64,000 bases of DNA from Aeromonas australiensis (GCF_000819725.1 NZ_CDDH01000027.1:36151-100150), one strand, 5' to 3'. Positions 17,928 to 26,263 are shown, numbered from the stretch's first letter. Made by a program: numbers and translations. The notes: generated from the letters alone by a model not told the origin.

Positions 17928-18656
17928 ATGCGATTGGGAATTCTCGATTGTGACCGGCTCGATCCTGATCTGGCGGATCGTTTTGGCCCCGTCTACTCCG
18001 AGATGTTTATCAGGGGGTTTCAGCCGCTGGCACCCGAGCTGGAATTTCGGGTCTGGTCAGCCATCGATGGCGAATTGCCGGAAGATCTGCACGAGTGTGA
18101 TGCCTGGCTTATCACCGGCTCGCGCCACGATGCTTACAGCGATATCCCCTGGATCCAGGCCCTGAGGGCGTGGATCCGTCAGGCCCACGATGCCGACGTC
18201 AAGCTGGCCGGGATCTGCTTCGGTCATCAGGTGATCGCCCAGGCGCTGGGGGGCGAAGTGGTGAAGTCCACCAAGGGGTGGGGGCTGGGGGTGGCGGTGC
18301 ACCCCATGTTGGCAGATGAGCCCTGGATGGCGCCGGCGCGGGATCAGATCCGCATTCTGGCCAGTCATCAGGATCAGGTGGCCCTGCTGCCACCGGGAGC
18401 AACCCGGCTGGCGGGCAACGATTTTTGTCCCAACTTCATGTTTTTGCAGGGTGATCACATCGTCGCCATTCAGGGGCATCCGGAGTTCTCGGTGGAGTAC
18501 AACCGGGCGCTGATCGAACGGCGTCGTGGCCTGTTGCCCGACGAGCGCTACCAGAGCAGCCTCTCCTCGCTGGAGGGGGAGGTGGATTCGGCGACCATGA
18601 TGCAGTGGCTGCTGCAGTTTCTGGGGATCCTGCCGCTGCGGGCTGGCGCGGCCTGA
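17928..18656 (+). CDS. Class I glutamine amidotransferase-like hydrolase
   Basis: 242 residues. Catalytic Cys97 in LAGICFGHQVIAQALGG and His184/Glu186 in IQGHPEFS give the complete GATase1 triad. The fold is the GuaA-N-like type, not the PuuD/peptidase C26 type. Being last in a polyamine/beta-alanine cluster, it may hydrolyse a gamma-glutamyl intermediate, but the family also contains enzymes of purine and toxin metabolism, so substrate is open. AAAGGAG precedes the ATG; the start MRLGILDCDRLDPDLADRFG is typical. Confidence 0.8.
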   Translation: MRLGILDCDRLDPDLADRFGPVYSEMFIRGFQPLAPELEFRVWSAIDGELPEDLHECDAWLITGSRHDAYSDIPWIQALRAWIRQAHDADVKLAGICFGHQVIAQALGGEVVKSTKGWGLGVAVHPMLADEPWMAPARDQIRILASHQDQVALLPPGATRLAGNDFCPNFMFLQGDHIVAIQGHPEFSVEYNRALIERRRGLLPDERYQSSLSSLEGEVDSATMMQWLLQFLGILPLRAGAA

Positions 18657-18689
18657 ACCCGGTTTGTCAGCCACCCCTTCGGATGCTAG

Positions 18690-18704
18690 ATTTTGTAGCA
18701 AAAT
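18690..18704. promoter_or_regulatory. 15-bp perfect inverted repeat, possible operator
   Basis: ATTTTG-TAG-CAAAAT is a perfect 6-3-6 palindrome between the amidotransferase gene and its terminator. It stands out in this GC-rich sequence. It may be an operator for the LysR gene 135 bp downstream or a short 3'-end hairpin; I cannot tell which. Confidence 0.35.
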
Positions 18705-18745
18705 GAAGGATCAAGCGCTGAGATGTCGGGATCGGATGGTACACT

Positions 18746-18771
18746 GGCCGCCTATGTGGCGGCCTGTTTTT
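18746..18771 (+). terminator. Terminator of the bauA-mmsA-amidotransferase cluster
   Basis: GGCCGCC (18746-18752) and GGCGGCC (18758-18764) pair around TATGT, followed by TGTTTTT. Confidence 0.7.
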
Positions 18772-18839
18772 CTGGCTTGATTGCCGTCCCGGCCTGAGCC
18801 AAACCTGTCTGAGCCAAACCAGTGTGAGAGTGTGACGCC

Positions 18840-19811
18840 TTGAAACTACAGCAATTGAAGTATTTGATCGCGATCCGGGACCACAACCTCAATGTGTCCG
18901 TGGCTTCCGATGCGCTCTTCACCAGTCAGCCGGGGGTCAGCAAACAGATTGGCCTGCTGGAGAGCGAGCTGGGGGTGCGGATCTTCGAGCGCCGTGGCAA
19001 ACACCTGCACCGCATCACCCCGGTAGGGGAAGAGATCATCAAGTGTGCCGAGGCAATGCTCAACATCGAGAGCAAGATCAAGGCGATCTCCCGCGAGTAT
19101 CTGGATCCGACCGTGGGTACTCTCAACATCCACACCACCCACACCATCGCCCGCTACCTGCTGCCCAAGTCGGTCACCTACTTCACCAAGAAGTATCCCA
19201 AAATTTCGTTCCACCTCCATCCGGTGATGTCGGCGAGCAAGGAGCAGATCAGCAAGGGTTACTCCGATTTCTCCATCGTTGCCCACGAAATTGGCTTCGA
19301 CAAGGAGCTGATTGCGCTGCCAGCCTACCTCTGGACCCTCTCGCTGGTGGTGCCGCAGGATCACCCGCTGGCCAAGGTGAAGAAGCCGACCCTGGAGCAG
19401 CTCTGCCACTACCCGATCCTCAGCTACGAGAGTGGCGCCACCGGTCGTCAGGTGCAGGACGAGGTATTTCATGCCGCCGGTCTCACCCCGAGCTACTACA
19501 TGACGGTGATGGACGCCGGGGTGATCAAGCGCTACGTAGAGCTGGGCTTTGGCATCGGCATCATCTCCTCGCTGGTAGCCAACGACACCGACAGCCCCGG
19601 GCTGGTCTCCATCAATCTGGAGCACCTGTTCAAGCCCTGTCCGGCGCAGATCTGTTTCAGCAAGAGCATCTTGCTGCAGAACTACATGTACGACTTTATC
19701 AGCTCTTTCTCGCCCCACCTCACCAAGGAGGTGATCCAGAGCGTGATGCAGCAGCCGAGTCAGGCCCGCATCGATGAGCTGCTGGCAGGGGTAGAGCTGC
19801 CCATCTATTGA
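18840..19811 (+). CDS. CysB-type LysR-family regulator
   Basis: 323 residues from a TTG start; KLQQLKYLIAIRDHNLNVSV begins immediately after it and fits the CysB N-terminus, so the TTG is accepted. The winged helix is ASDALFTSQPGVSKQIGLLE. The effector domain carries CysB-like TLNIHTTHTIARYLLPK. It differs from a canonical CysB at many helix positions, so it is probably a Cbl/CysB paralogue controlling a sulfur-related regulon, possibly outside this window. It is a monocistronic gene with its own terminator. Confidence 0.85.
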   Translation: MKLQQLKYLIAIRDHNLNVSVASDALFTSQPGVSKQIGLLESELGVRIFERRGKHLHRITPVGEEIIKCAEAMLNIESKIKAISREYLDPTVGTLNIHTTHTIARYLLPKSVTYFTKKYPKISFHLHPVMSASKEQISKGYSDFSIVAHEIGFDKELIALPAYLWTLSLVVPQDHPLAKVKKPTLEQLCHYPILSYESGATGRQVQDEVFHAAGLTPSYYMTVMDAGVIKRYVELGFGIGIISSLVANDTDSPGLVSINLEHLFKPCPAQICFSKSILLQNYMYDFISSFSPHLTKEVIQSVMQQPSQARIDELLAGVELPIY

Positions 19812-19853
19812 TCCCGATCGGATTCCCGACTGTTGCCAGTTGTCTCTGCTATC

Positions 19854-19890
19854 AGGCTGAGCTCTACTCGGAGTTCAGCCTGTCTCTTTT
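19854..19890 (+). terminator. Terminator after the CysB-type gene
   Basis: AGGCTGAGCTC (19854-19864) pairs with GAGTTCAGCCT (19871-19881) with one G-T pair, followed by GTCTCTTTT. Confidence 0.65.
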
Positions 19891-19917
19891 GGGCTATCGC
19901 CATCGTCCGAGGTCTCT

Positions 19918-20757
19918 ATGTCCCGCATTCTGCTGCTTGCCAATCTCAATTGTGATCATGTGCTCTCCCTCTCCGAGCCGCTGGTGGCGGGGGCTCGGCT
20001 GCAATACGTGGATCAGGGGCGCAGGCTGGGAGGTGGTGCCGCCAACACCGGCATCGGACTGGTGTGGGCGGGTCACGAGGTGACCATTGCCTCCCGCATC
20101 GGGCTGGACGAGACCGGCGACTGGCTGCTGGAGCAGGCGGCCGGTTACGGGCTGGATTGCAGCCATGTGGAGCGCTTTGGCGGCGAGACCGGCGAGCTGC
20201 TGATCCTGGTGGACGCCACCGGCGAGCGCACCATACTGCGCCGCCCGCGGCGTCCCGATCTGCCCGGCGATCTGCCGCTGGAGGGGGTGGATTGCCTCTA
20301 TGTCAACTATCCCGGCACCGCCATCATCAGCTACATGCGCCAGATGCTCGGCAAGAGCTTTGTGGTGGCCCAGTATCCCAAGGGCGGCCAAGCGCGCCGC
20401 CCCTGCCATGTGCTGGTGGCCTCACGCTCCGATCTCGGCGAGGTGAGCGACCCCTGGCAGCATGCCCGCCAGCTGGCGGGGGATCAGCTCGAATGGTTGG
20501 TGCTGACCGAAGGCAAGGCAGGTGCCGTGGCCATCCACGGTGAGGAGCAGATCCGGGTTGCCGCCCGCCCTGTATCTGTGGTCGATACCACGGGGGCAGG
20601 GGATGCCTTCGCCGGCGGATTGATACACGGATTGGCGCGGGGCATGGCCATCAAGGATGCGCTGCAGTGTGCGGTGGACTGGGGCGCGTTTGCCGTCGCC
20701 TCCGAGAGCTCCATCCCCTCGGTCGCGCTAAAAAACTGGCTGAAACAGCCCCACTAA
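19918..20757 (+). CDS. PfkB-family carbohydrate/nucleoside kinase
   Basis: 279 residues. Ribokinase-fold signatures are present: RLGGGAANTGIGLVWAGHEV near residue 38 and the anion-hole/catalytic DTTGAGDAFAGGLIHG near residue 222 with the catalytic Asp in AGDA. It phosphorylates a sugar or nucleoside with ATP; I cannot name the substrate. The sequence is more diverged than ribokinase or fructokinase between the motifs. GAGG lies 5 bp before the ATG. Confidence 0.85.
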   Translation: MSRILLLANLNCDHVLSLSEPLVAGARLQYVDQGRRLGGGAANTGIGLVWAGHEVTIASRIGLDETGDWLLEQAAGYGLDCSHVERFGGETGELLILVDATGERTILRRPRRPDLPGDLPLEGVDCLYVNYPGTAIISYMRQMLGKSFVVAQYPKGGQARRPCHVLVASRSDLGEVSDPWQHARQLAGDQLEWLVLTEGKAGAVAIHGEEQIRVAARPVSVVDTTGAGDAFAGGLIHGLARGMAIKDALQCAVDWGAFAVASESSIPSVALKNWLKQPH

Positions 20758-21102
20758 GCCGTCTCTCTGATGGTCGATTGACGATGGGATTGCGGGCCAT
20801 GGGGCTGCTTGTCGAAAGGGCTGGGTGACGGGCGCATTTCGGGAGATTTACCCGCCATAAAGCGGGTAAACGCCGGGCTAACCCGGCAAGTTTGCGATCA
20901 ATCAAAGAAAGTGTCGATTTATGTGCATCTTCATCGACACCCGGTTGTGCTGCTCTTAACCTGTCACTCCGCAACTCAGATTAAGAGACAGGCCCCCCCT
21001 CTGGCGAACCAATGGCAAACAGAGGCAAACCGGTTGTCTCCTGCCTCTTAGCTCAATGTTGTCGTCCTGATTCCTGGCTTGTAGTAAGAGGCAAGTGCGA
21101 CC
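20758..21102 (+). promoter_or_regulatory. Structured control region between the PfkB gene and nsrR
   Basis: Three inverted repeats lie in tandem: TTTACCCGC/GCGGGTAAA (20847-20870, 9-bp stem), GCCGGG/CCCGGC (20872-20887) and GTGTCGAT/ATCGACAC (20911-20940). The first two may terminate the kinase transcript. TTGCGATCAATCAA (20892-20905) matches the FNR box at 8 of 10 fixed positions. ATGTGCATCTT (20921-20931) resembles one half of an NsrR site. Together they suggest oxygen- and NO-responsive control of nsrR. Each site is inferred. Confidence 0.4.
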
Positions 21103-21555
21103 ATGCAACTGACACGATTTACCGACTACGCCCTGCGTACCCTGACCTTCCTGGCGGTTCAGCCGGGGGATCGTCTGTCGACCATTACCGAAGTGGCTGA
21201 TACCTTCGCTATCTCTCGCAACCACGTGGTCAAAATTGTGCATCAGCTTGGTATCAAGGGGTATATCGAGACGGTACGCGGCAAGCACGGTGGCATCCGC
21301 CTCGGTCGCTCGGCGGTCTCCATCAATTTGCGGGATGTGGTGATGGACATGGAGCATGTGCTCTGTCCGGTCGACTGCAAACGCGAAAATTGCCGCCTCT
21401 CCGGTGGCTGCCGCATTCAGGGCATTCTGCGTCGCGCCATGAATGCTTTCCTCGAAGTGCTGGGCGAGTACACCTTGGCAGATGCGGTGCGTGATCCCAA
21501 CCGTCTCTGCCACCTGCTGGGTATCGAGCAAGAGACTATTGTGACCATGGCCTGA
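21103..21555 (+). CDS. nsrR: Nitric oxide-sensing Rrf2-family repressor NsrR
   Basis: 150 residues beginning MQLTRFTDYALRTLTFLAVQ. The Rrf2 helix-turn-helix includes ISRNHVVKIVHQLGIKGYIE and VRGKHGGIRLG. Cysteines 92, 97 and 103 (C-X4-C-X5-C) match the NsrR cluster ligands; an extra Cys88 is present. NsrR represses NO-detoxification genes until NO modifies its cluster. None of its usual targets (hmp, norV) is adjacent, but napF lies tail to tail with it. Confidence 0.9.
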   Translation: MQLTRFTDYALRTLTFLAVQPGDRLSTITEVADTFAISRNHVVKIVHQLGIKGYIETVRGKHGGIRLGRSAVSINLRDVVMDMEHVLCPVDCKRENCRLSGGCRIQGILRRAMNAFLEVLGEYTLADAVRDPNRLCHLLGIEQETIVTMA

Positions 21556-21583
21556 CGGGGCGCGGAATAACGAACAAGATGTG

Positions 21584-21606
21584 AAAGGGGCCTGATGGCC
21601 CCTTTT
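21584..21606. terminator. Bidirectional terminator between nsrR and napF
   Basis: AAAGGGGCC (21584-21592) and GGCCCCTTT (21597-21605) pair around TGAT, followed by TGCTTTT. Converging genes on both sides. Confidence 0.8.
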
Positions 21607-21627
21607 GCTTTTGTACGCAGGTGGTTT

Positions 21628-22149
21628 TTAGCGACTGCCTGGCTGGCGGATCAGGGTGATGGCACCGTGCAGGCAGGCGAGGCCGCAGGCACCGCAGCCA
21701 TTGCAGGCATCCATATTGACGTTGATGCCATCGGTTGTTGCCTTGATCGCCTGTTGCGGGCAGGCATCTTCACAGAGCAGGCAGTAGAATCCCTGCCGTG
21801 CCTGACAGCTCTCTTCAATCTGCACCCTGGTCTGCACCTGACGACCCAGTTGCAGGTCGAGGGCGCCGGTGGGACAGGCTCTGGCGCAGCTGCCGCAGTA
21901 GCTGCACTGGCCGCAGGCGAGATCGAGCACTGGCGTACCAGCGATGGGACTCCCCTCGTACTCCTGCTGGGTGGCCGGTTTGAGCAGACCGCGCGGGCAG
22001 GCCTTGAAACATTCGCCACAGCGGGTGCAGAGGGAGAGGTACTGGGACTCCTCGATGGCCCACGGCGGGCGCGCTTCATGACAAACCACGGCGGGTTTGC
22101 GGGAAGCTTGCCAACCTTGTGTCAGCCAACGCAGGAAATAGTGAGTCAT
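21628..22149 (-). CDS. napF: Ferredoxin-type protein NapF
   Basis: 173 residues. Four cysteine clusters are visible: CTRCGECFKACP, CSYCGSCARACP, CLLCEDACP (preceded by ESC) and CNGCGACGLACL, consistent with three to four 4Fe-4S centres. N-terminal TRP-rich MTHYFLRWLTQGWQASRKPA and HEARPPWAI are typical of NapF. In nap operons NapF assists maturation of the periplasmic nitrate reductase NapA. Here no napDABC genes flank it, so it is either an isolated napF or a paralogue. Confidence 0.88.
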   Translation of the reverse strand: MTHYFLRWLTQGWQASRKPAVVCHEARPPWAIEESQYLSLCTRCGECFKACPRGLLKPATQQEYEGSPIAGTPVLDLACGQCSYCGSCARACPTGALDLQLGRQVQTRVQIEESCQARQGFYCLLCEDACPQQAIKATTDGINVNMDACNGCGACGLACLHGAITLIRQPGSR

Positions 22150-22161
22150 GCTCGCCCCTGA

Positions 22162-22177
22162 TACCTATTAGGGGTTA
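22162..22177. promoter_or_regulatory. Candidate NarL/NarP 7-2-7 site before napF
   Basis: TACCTATTAGGGGTTA matches the inverted-heptamer consensus TACYYMT-N2-AKRRGTA at 12 of 14 fixed positions. It is centred only about 20 bp before the napF start codon, so it could overlap the promoter or leader and repress it instead of activating. Inferred from sequence. Confidence 0.45.
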
Positions 22178-22289
22178 ATTTTATCGAAGTTTCGGGAAGC
22201 AGGCCAGAGAATAGCGGCCGTCAGGATCGCAAGCGCAGTTGCCCTTGTGTAAGCTAGACGGGTCTTTTTACGTGGTTGAATCAAAACAT

Positions 22290-22505
22290 ATGTGGCTATT
22301 TCTCTGGCGTGCGTCCCTGCTCTATGTCTTCCCTCTCTTGATATGGGCCTACTGCCGTATCCAGGATATCGAGTTCGCCGAGCTCGATACCGGGGTGAAT
22401 TCCCATAAGTGGGTGGTACTGGCCGCCTACCTGATCTATGTGGTGCTCTGGATTTTGGTTAACCGCTATCTTGAACTCTTTCTGCGCCAGCGGGGGCGCC
22501 AATGA
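22290..22505 (+). CDS. Small inner-membrane protein upstream of rmuC
   Basis: 71 residues from ATG 22290 (MWLFLWRASLLYVFPLLIWA), with two hydrophobic segments separated by a short acidic loop (DIEFAELDTG) and ending RYLELFLRQRGRQ. A GTG at 22272 is an alternative start; neither has a clear ribosome-binding site. Its stop overlaps the rmuC ATG by 4 bp (ATGA), so the two are coupled. I do not recognise the family. Confidence 0.65.
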   Translation: MWLFLWRASLLYVFPLLIWAYCRIQDIEFAELDTGVNSHKWVVLAAYLIYVVLWILVNRYLELFLRQRGRQ

Positions 22506-23842
22506 TCGACCCCGGGTTCTGGGGGATTTTGTTGCCCGCCGCCGTGTTGGTCCTCGGGCTTGGCTGGCTGATTGGGCGACGGGCCGCCACGGCGCAAGCT
22601 CAGGAGCTGATGCTGGTGCAGGAGCGCTATCAAGCGCTACAGGATCGCTTCGATGAGTTGCAGGATGAGCGGATGCAGGGCCAGCAGAAGCTGGAGCAGC
22701 AGCAGACCCTGCTCATCAAGCTCACCGCCCGCCTCAAGGATGCGGAAGCGACCCTGCGCAGCGAACGGCTGGCCGCCGCCGAGAAGCTGCAACTGCAACA
22801 GGAGGCAGAGCAGCGCCTCAGCCAGCAGTTCGAGAATCTCGCCAACCGGATCTTCGAGCAAAACTCGGGTAACTTCCGCGAATTGAACCAGAACAGCCTC
22901 GATCTGCTGCTCACGCCGCTCAAGGAGCAGCTGGAGGGCTTCCGCCGTCAGGTAGGCGAGACTCACGCTCAGGAGACGGCCCAGCGCCACAGCCTCAAGT
23001 TCGAACTGGAGCGCCTCGCCGAGCTCAATGCCCGCATGACCGAAGAGGCGGCGGCGCTGACCCGCGCCCTCAAGGGTGACAGCAAGCAGCAGGGCAACTG
23101 GGGTGAAGTGGTGCTGGCGCGGATCCTCAGCGAATGCGGTCTGCGCGAGGGCCACGAGTACCACACCCAGGTCAATATCGAGGTGGAGAAGGGCAAGCGT
23201 TACCAGCCCGATGTGATCGTCCACCTGCCGCAGGAGAAGGACATCATCATCGACGCCAAGGTGTCGCTGACCGCCTACGAACGCTGGTACAACGCCGAAG
23301 ACGAGCTGGAGAAGGCGGTGGCACTCAAGGAGCACGTCGCCTCGGTGCGCAACCACATCCGCGAGCTGGGCCGCAAGGATTACCAGCAGTTGCCCGGGGT
23401 GCGCACCCTCGACTATGTGCTGATGTTTGTCGCGGTGGAGCCCGCCTTCCTCACGGCGATGGAAGCGGATCCCTCGCTGGTGCGTTACGGTCTCGACAAC
23501 AATATCCTGCTGGTGAGCCCCACCAACCTGATGGTGGCGCTGCGCACCATCGAGAACCTGTGGCGTTACGAGCGGCAGAACCAGAATGCCCGCCAGATTG
23601 CCGAACGGGCCGGTCGCCTCTACGAAAAGCTGCGGCTGTTTGTGGAGGAGATGCAGCAGATGGGGGGCAGCCTGCACAAGGCGCAGGAGAGCTACGACAA
23701 GGCGATGGGACGGCTGGTCAACGGCCGTGGCAACCTGATTGCCCAGGTCGAGCGTTTCCGCGAGCTGGGGGTGGAGGTGACCAAGAGCCTGCCCGAGCCG
23801 CTGGTGGAACGGGCGCTGGAGCGCGACCAGGAGCGGGAGTAG
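22502..23842 (+). CDS. rmuC: DNA recombination protein RmuC
   Basis: 446 residues: an N-terminal membrane anchor (WGILLPAAVLVLGLGWLIG), a long Gln/Glu-rich coiled coil (about residues 30-185) and the RmuC nuclease-like domain with KGDSKQQGNWGEVVLARIL and VIVHLPQEKDIIIDAKVSL. RmuC limits rearrangements at inverted repeats; the biochemical activity is predicted from the PD-(D/E)xK-like fold. The start overlaps the preceding small membrane-protein gene. Confidence 0.95.
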   Translation: MIDPGFWGILLPAAVLVLGLGWLIGRRAATAQAQELMLVQERYQALQDRFDELQDERMQGQQKLEQQQTLLIKLTARLKDAEATLRSERLAAAEKLQLQQEAEQRLSQQFENLANRIFEQNSGNFRELNQNSLDLLLTPLKEQLEGFRRQVGETHAQETAQRHSLKFELERLAELNARMTEEAAALTRALKGDSKQQGNWGEVVLARILSECGLREGHEYHTQVNIEVEKGKRYQPDVIVHLPQEKDIIIDAKVSLTAYERWYNAEDELEKAVALKEHVASVRNHIRELGRKDYQQLPGVRTLDYVLMFVAVEPAFLTAMEADPSLVRYGLDNNILLVSPTNLMVALRTIENLWRYERQNQNARQIAERAGRLYEKLRLFVEEMQQMGGSLHKAQESYDKAMGRLVNGRGNLIAQVERFRELGVEVTKSLPEPLVERALERDQERE

Positions 23843-23890
23843 TTAGCCAGATGACGCTGCTGCTCAACTACCAACGTGGTTCCGTAAGCA

Positions 23891-23995
23891 GTGAAACAGG
23901 ATGTGGTTAATACGCTACTGAACGAAGGTGACATCCCCCCAATTTTGCTGAACGTCACCATAGGCGATGGCAAGTTACATCGAGCTGATTTTTGA
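23891..23995 (+). other. Short coding-like remnant before the RhuM gene
   Basis: A 34-residue reading frame from GTG (VKQDVVNTLLNEGDIPPILL and on to a TGA at 23993) lies in the 205-bp gap after rmuC. Its composition looks protein-like, but it lacks a ribosome-binding site. It may be the 3' end of a gene truncated when the neighbouring RhuM gene was acquired. Confidence 0.25.
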
Positions 23996-24047
23996 CATAA
24001 TGAAGCGGTGTAATAACGATGCCCCATAACGCAGAGAGGTTGATTGA

Positions 24048-25082
24048 ATGGCAGATAACATCCCTCAGGCCCCTCAAGGTGAGTTTGTGCTTTTTACCAG
24101 TGCGGATGGTCACACTCGCGTCGAATGCCGCTTTGAATCAGACACTTTGTGGCTCTCTCAAGCCGCGATGGCAGAACTTTATGACAAGGATGTTCGTACT
24201 ATCAATGAGCACCTGATCAATATCTACCATGAAGGTGAGCTTGTACAAAATGCAACCATCCGGAAATTCCGGATAGTTCGATTAGAAGGAACCCGCCAAG
24301 TATCTCGTGAAATCGACCACTATAATCTCGATGCAATTCTGGCTGTGGGATACAGAGTCCGTTCACTACGTGGCACACAATTTCGTCAATGGGCAACCCA
24401 GACATTAAAAGAGTATCTGATTAAGGGCTTCGTTATGGATGATGAACGCCTAAAAAACCCGCCGGTAGGTAACTCTGCGGTACCAGATTATTTTGATGAA
24501 ATGCTGGAACGTATTCGCGATATCCGAGCCAGCGAGCGCCGTGTATATTTGCGGGTAAAAGAGATCTTTACCATGGCCGCTGATTACGAGCCATCAAACC
24601 AGGAGACAAATCGATTTTTTCAAACTATCCAGAATAAACTGCATTATGCCTGCACACATATGACTGCGGCAGAGCTTATCGCCAGTCGTGTTGATGCCAA
24701 TAAGCCTGATATGGGCCTGACCAGCTATAAAGGCGATGAAGTACGTAAGACGGATGTCACTATCGCTAAAAACTATCTGCGTGAAGATGAAATCAAAGAA
24801 CTCAATCGCATTGTTAACATGTGGCTAGATTTTGCCGAAGACCAAGCACTGCGCCGCAAACAAGTATTCCTAAAGGATTGGGCCGAGAAACTCGATCAGT
24901 TCTTGAGCTTTAACGATCGAGATGTGTTGAGCGGCTCAGGGAAAATATCCAAAAAAACGGCAGATGAGAAAGCAAGATTGGAATTTGATCGCTTCGCAGA
25001 ACAACGCCGACGCTTGAAAGAAGCTGAAGGGGCTTTGTCCAATATTGCCGCCTTAAGAGCTATGTTCAAAAAAGAGAAATAG
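24048..25082 (+). CDS. rhuM: RhuM-family protein
   Basis: 344 residues. The N-terminal part has the RhuM/KilA-N-like pattern LWLSQAAMAELYDKDVRTIN followed by HLINIYHEGEL; the middle holds DAILAVGYRVRSLRGTQFRQ WATQTLKEYL-type helices and LRVKEIFTMAADYEPSN; the C-terminus is a charged coil. RhuM was named in Salmonella pathogenicity island 3; homologues often sit in restriction loci and genomic islets, and function is unknown. The gene is visibly more AT-rich than rmuC and add on either side, with more A/T-ending codons, which suggests recent acquisition as a single-gene islet. No integrase, toxin partner or restriction genes accompany it. Confidence 0.85.
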   Translation: MADNIPQAPQGEFVLFTSADGHTRVECRFESDTLWLSQAAMAELYDKDVRTINEHLINIYHEGELVQNATIRKFRIVRLEGTRQVSREIDHYNLDAILAVGYRVRSLRGTQFRQWATQTLKEYLIKGFVMDDERLKNPPVGNSAVPDYFDEMLERIRDIRASERRVYLRVKEIFTMAADYEPSNQETNRFFQTIQNKLHYACTHMTAAELIASRVDANKPDMGLTSYKGDEVRKTDVTIAKNYLREDEIKELNRIVNMWLDFAEDQALRRKQVFLKDWAEKLDQFLSFNDRDVLSGSGKISKKTADEKARLEFDRFAEQRRRLKEAEGALSNIAALRAMFKKEK

Positions 25083-25126
25083 CGACCCGAAGGGTCTGGT
25101 CCACGTATCTGCCTACGTAGAATAAC

Positions 25127-25157
25127 AACGGCCCACCGAAGTGGGCCGTTTTCATTT
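25127..25157. terminator. Bidirectional terminator between the RhuM gene and add
   Basis: AACGGCCCAC (25127-25136) and GTGGGCCGTT (25141-25150) pair perfectly around CGAA, followed by TTCATTT. It ends the RhuM transcript and, in reverse, add. Confidence 0.8.
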
Positions 25158-25173
25158 GCAGTGCCGGTGTGGA

Positions 25174-26175
25174 TCAGCGGCTGGCGGCGCGGGCGCTCAG
25201 CTCGGCTTTCTCGCTATCGCTCAGGAAGGCCAGGGTCAGGCCATTCTGCTGGGCGGTGCGGATTTCGCTCGCCGTCATGCCGGCAGCCGGAGCGGCCACC
25301 TCATATTCGTGGGGCAGGTCGATCCCTTCCACCGCCGGATCGTCGGTGTTGAGGCAGGCCAGCACGCCGGCAGCCAGGAACTGGCGGATCGGGTGTTCGG
25401 TCAGGCTCGCGACCGTGGTGGTCTGGACGTTGGAGGTGAGGCAGGATTCGATGCCGATGCGGTGCTCGGCCAGATAGGCCATCAGGGCCGGATCCTGAAT
25501 CGCTTTGACGCCGTGGCCGATACGCTCGGCACCCAGCTCGCGAATGGCTTGCCACATGCTCTCGGGGCCAGCGGCTTCACCGGCGTGTACGGTGACGCGC
25601 ATGCCTGCATCGCGCACCTTGCGGAAGTGGTCGACAAAGAGTTCCCCCGGGAAGCCCAGCTCGTCACCCGCCAGATCGATGGCCACCAGCTTGTCGCGGT
25701 GGGCCAGACAGGCGGCCAGCTCCTGATTGCACTGCTCGGTGCCGAAGGTGCGACTCATGATGCCGATCAGATTGGCCTTGATGCCGAAATCGCGGCTGCC
25801 CGCGGCCACGCCGTCGATGATCGCTTCCACCACGCCCTGCGGGTGCAGCTTGTGGGCCATCGCCATATAGGCCGGGCTGAAGCGCAGCTCGGCATAGTCG
25901 ATACCGGCGTGCAGCAGATCTTCCACGTTCTCGTAGGCGACCCGGTGGCAGGCATCGTAGTCGGCCAGCACGGCCACGCCCCAGTCCAGCTTCTTCAGGA
26001 AGGCGACCAGGCTCGGCTCGTTTTCGACGATCTGCACATGGGGGCGCAGCGCCTCCAGCTCGAAGGCTGGCAACTGGATATTGTGTTGGCGACCCAGCTC
26101 GAGGATGGTTTGCGGGCGGATATTGCCGTCCAGATGGCGGTGCAGGTCGGTCAGGGGGAGAGATCTGTCAATCAT
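25174..26175 (-). CDS. add: Adenosine deaminase
   Basis: 333 residues. Metal ligands in [14 protein letters not shown] near the N-terminus, the catalytic region [13 protein letters not shown] (His and Glu near residues 197-200) and NTDDPAV near residue 278 give the complete adenosine deaminase active site. It converts adenosine to inosine in purine salvage. The start ATG 26175 is followed by the standard [11 protein letters not shown]. Monocistronic by its flanks. Confidence 0.95.
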   Translation of the reverse strand: MIDRSLPLTDLHRHLDGNIRPQTILELGRQHNIQLPAFELEALRPHVQIVENEPSLVAFLKKLDWGVAVLADYDACHRVAYENVEDLLHAGIDYAELRFSPAYMAMAHKLHPQGVVEAIIDGVAAGSRDFGIKANLIGIMSRTFGTEQCNQELAACLAHRDKLVAIDLAGDELGFPGELFVDHFRKVRDAGMRVTVHAGEAAGPESMWQAIRELGAERIGHGVKAIQDPALMAYLAEHRIGIESCLTSNVQTTTVASLTEHPIRQFLAAGVLACLNTDDPAVEGIDLPHEYEVAAPAAGMTASEIRTAQQNGLTLAFLSDSEKAELSARAASR

Positions 26176-26229
26176 GGGGGCGCCCTCGTCGAGTCAGGTT
26201 TGAAAGCCTGCCATTCTAGGCGGGGCTTT

Positions 26230-26263
26230 CAAAAAAGATACCCCGTTTGCAGGCAAACGGGGT
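26230..26263 (-). terminator. Terminator of the glnL-glnG transcript
   Basis: On the minus strand ACCCCGTTTGC and GCAAACGGGGT (26240-26263) form an 11-bp stem followed by ATCTTTTTTG. It lies 54 bp after the glnG stop. Confidence 0.85.

Noticed and set aside
22239..22289. Longer TTG-initiated start for the small membrane protein before rmuC
   Set aside because: It adds 17 polar residues before the first hydrophobic segment and has no ribosome-binding site; the ATG at 22290 is simpler.
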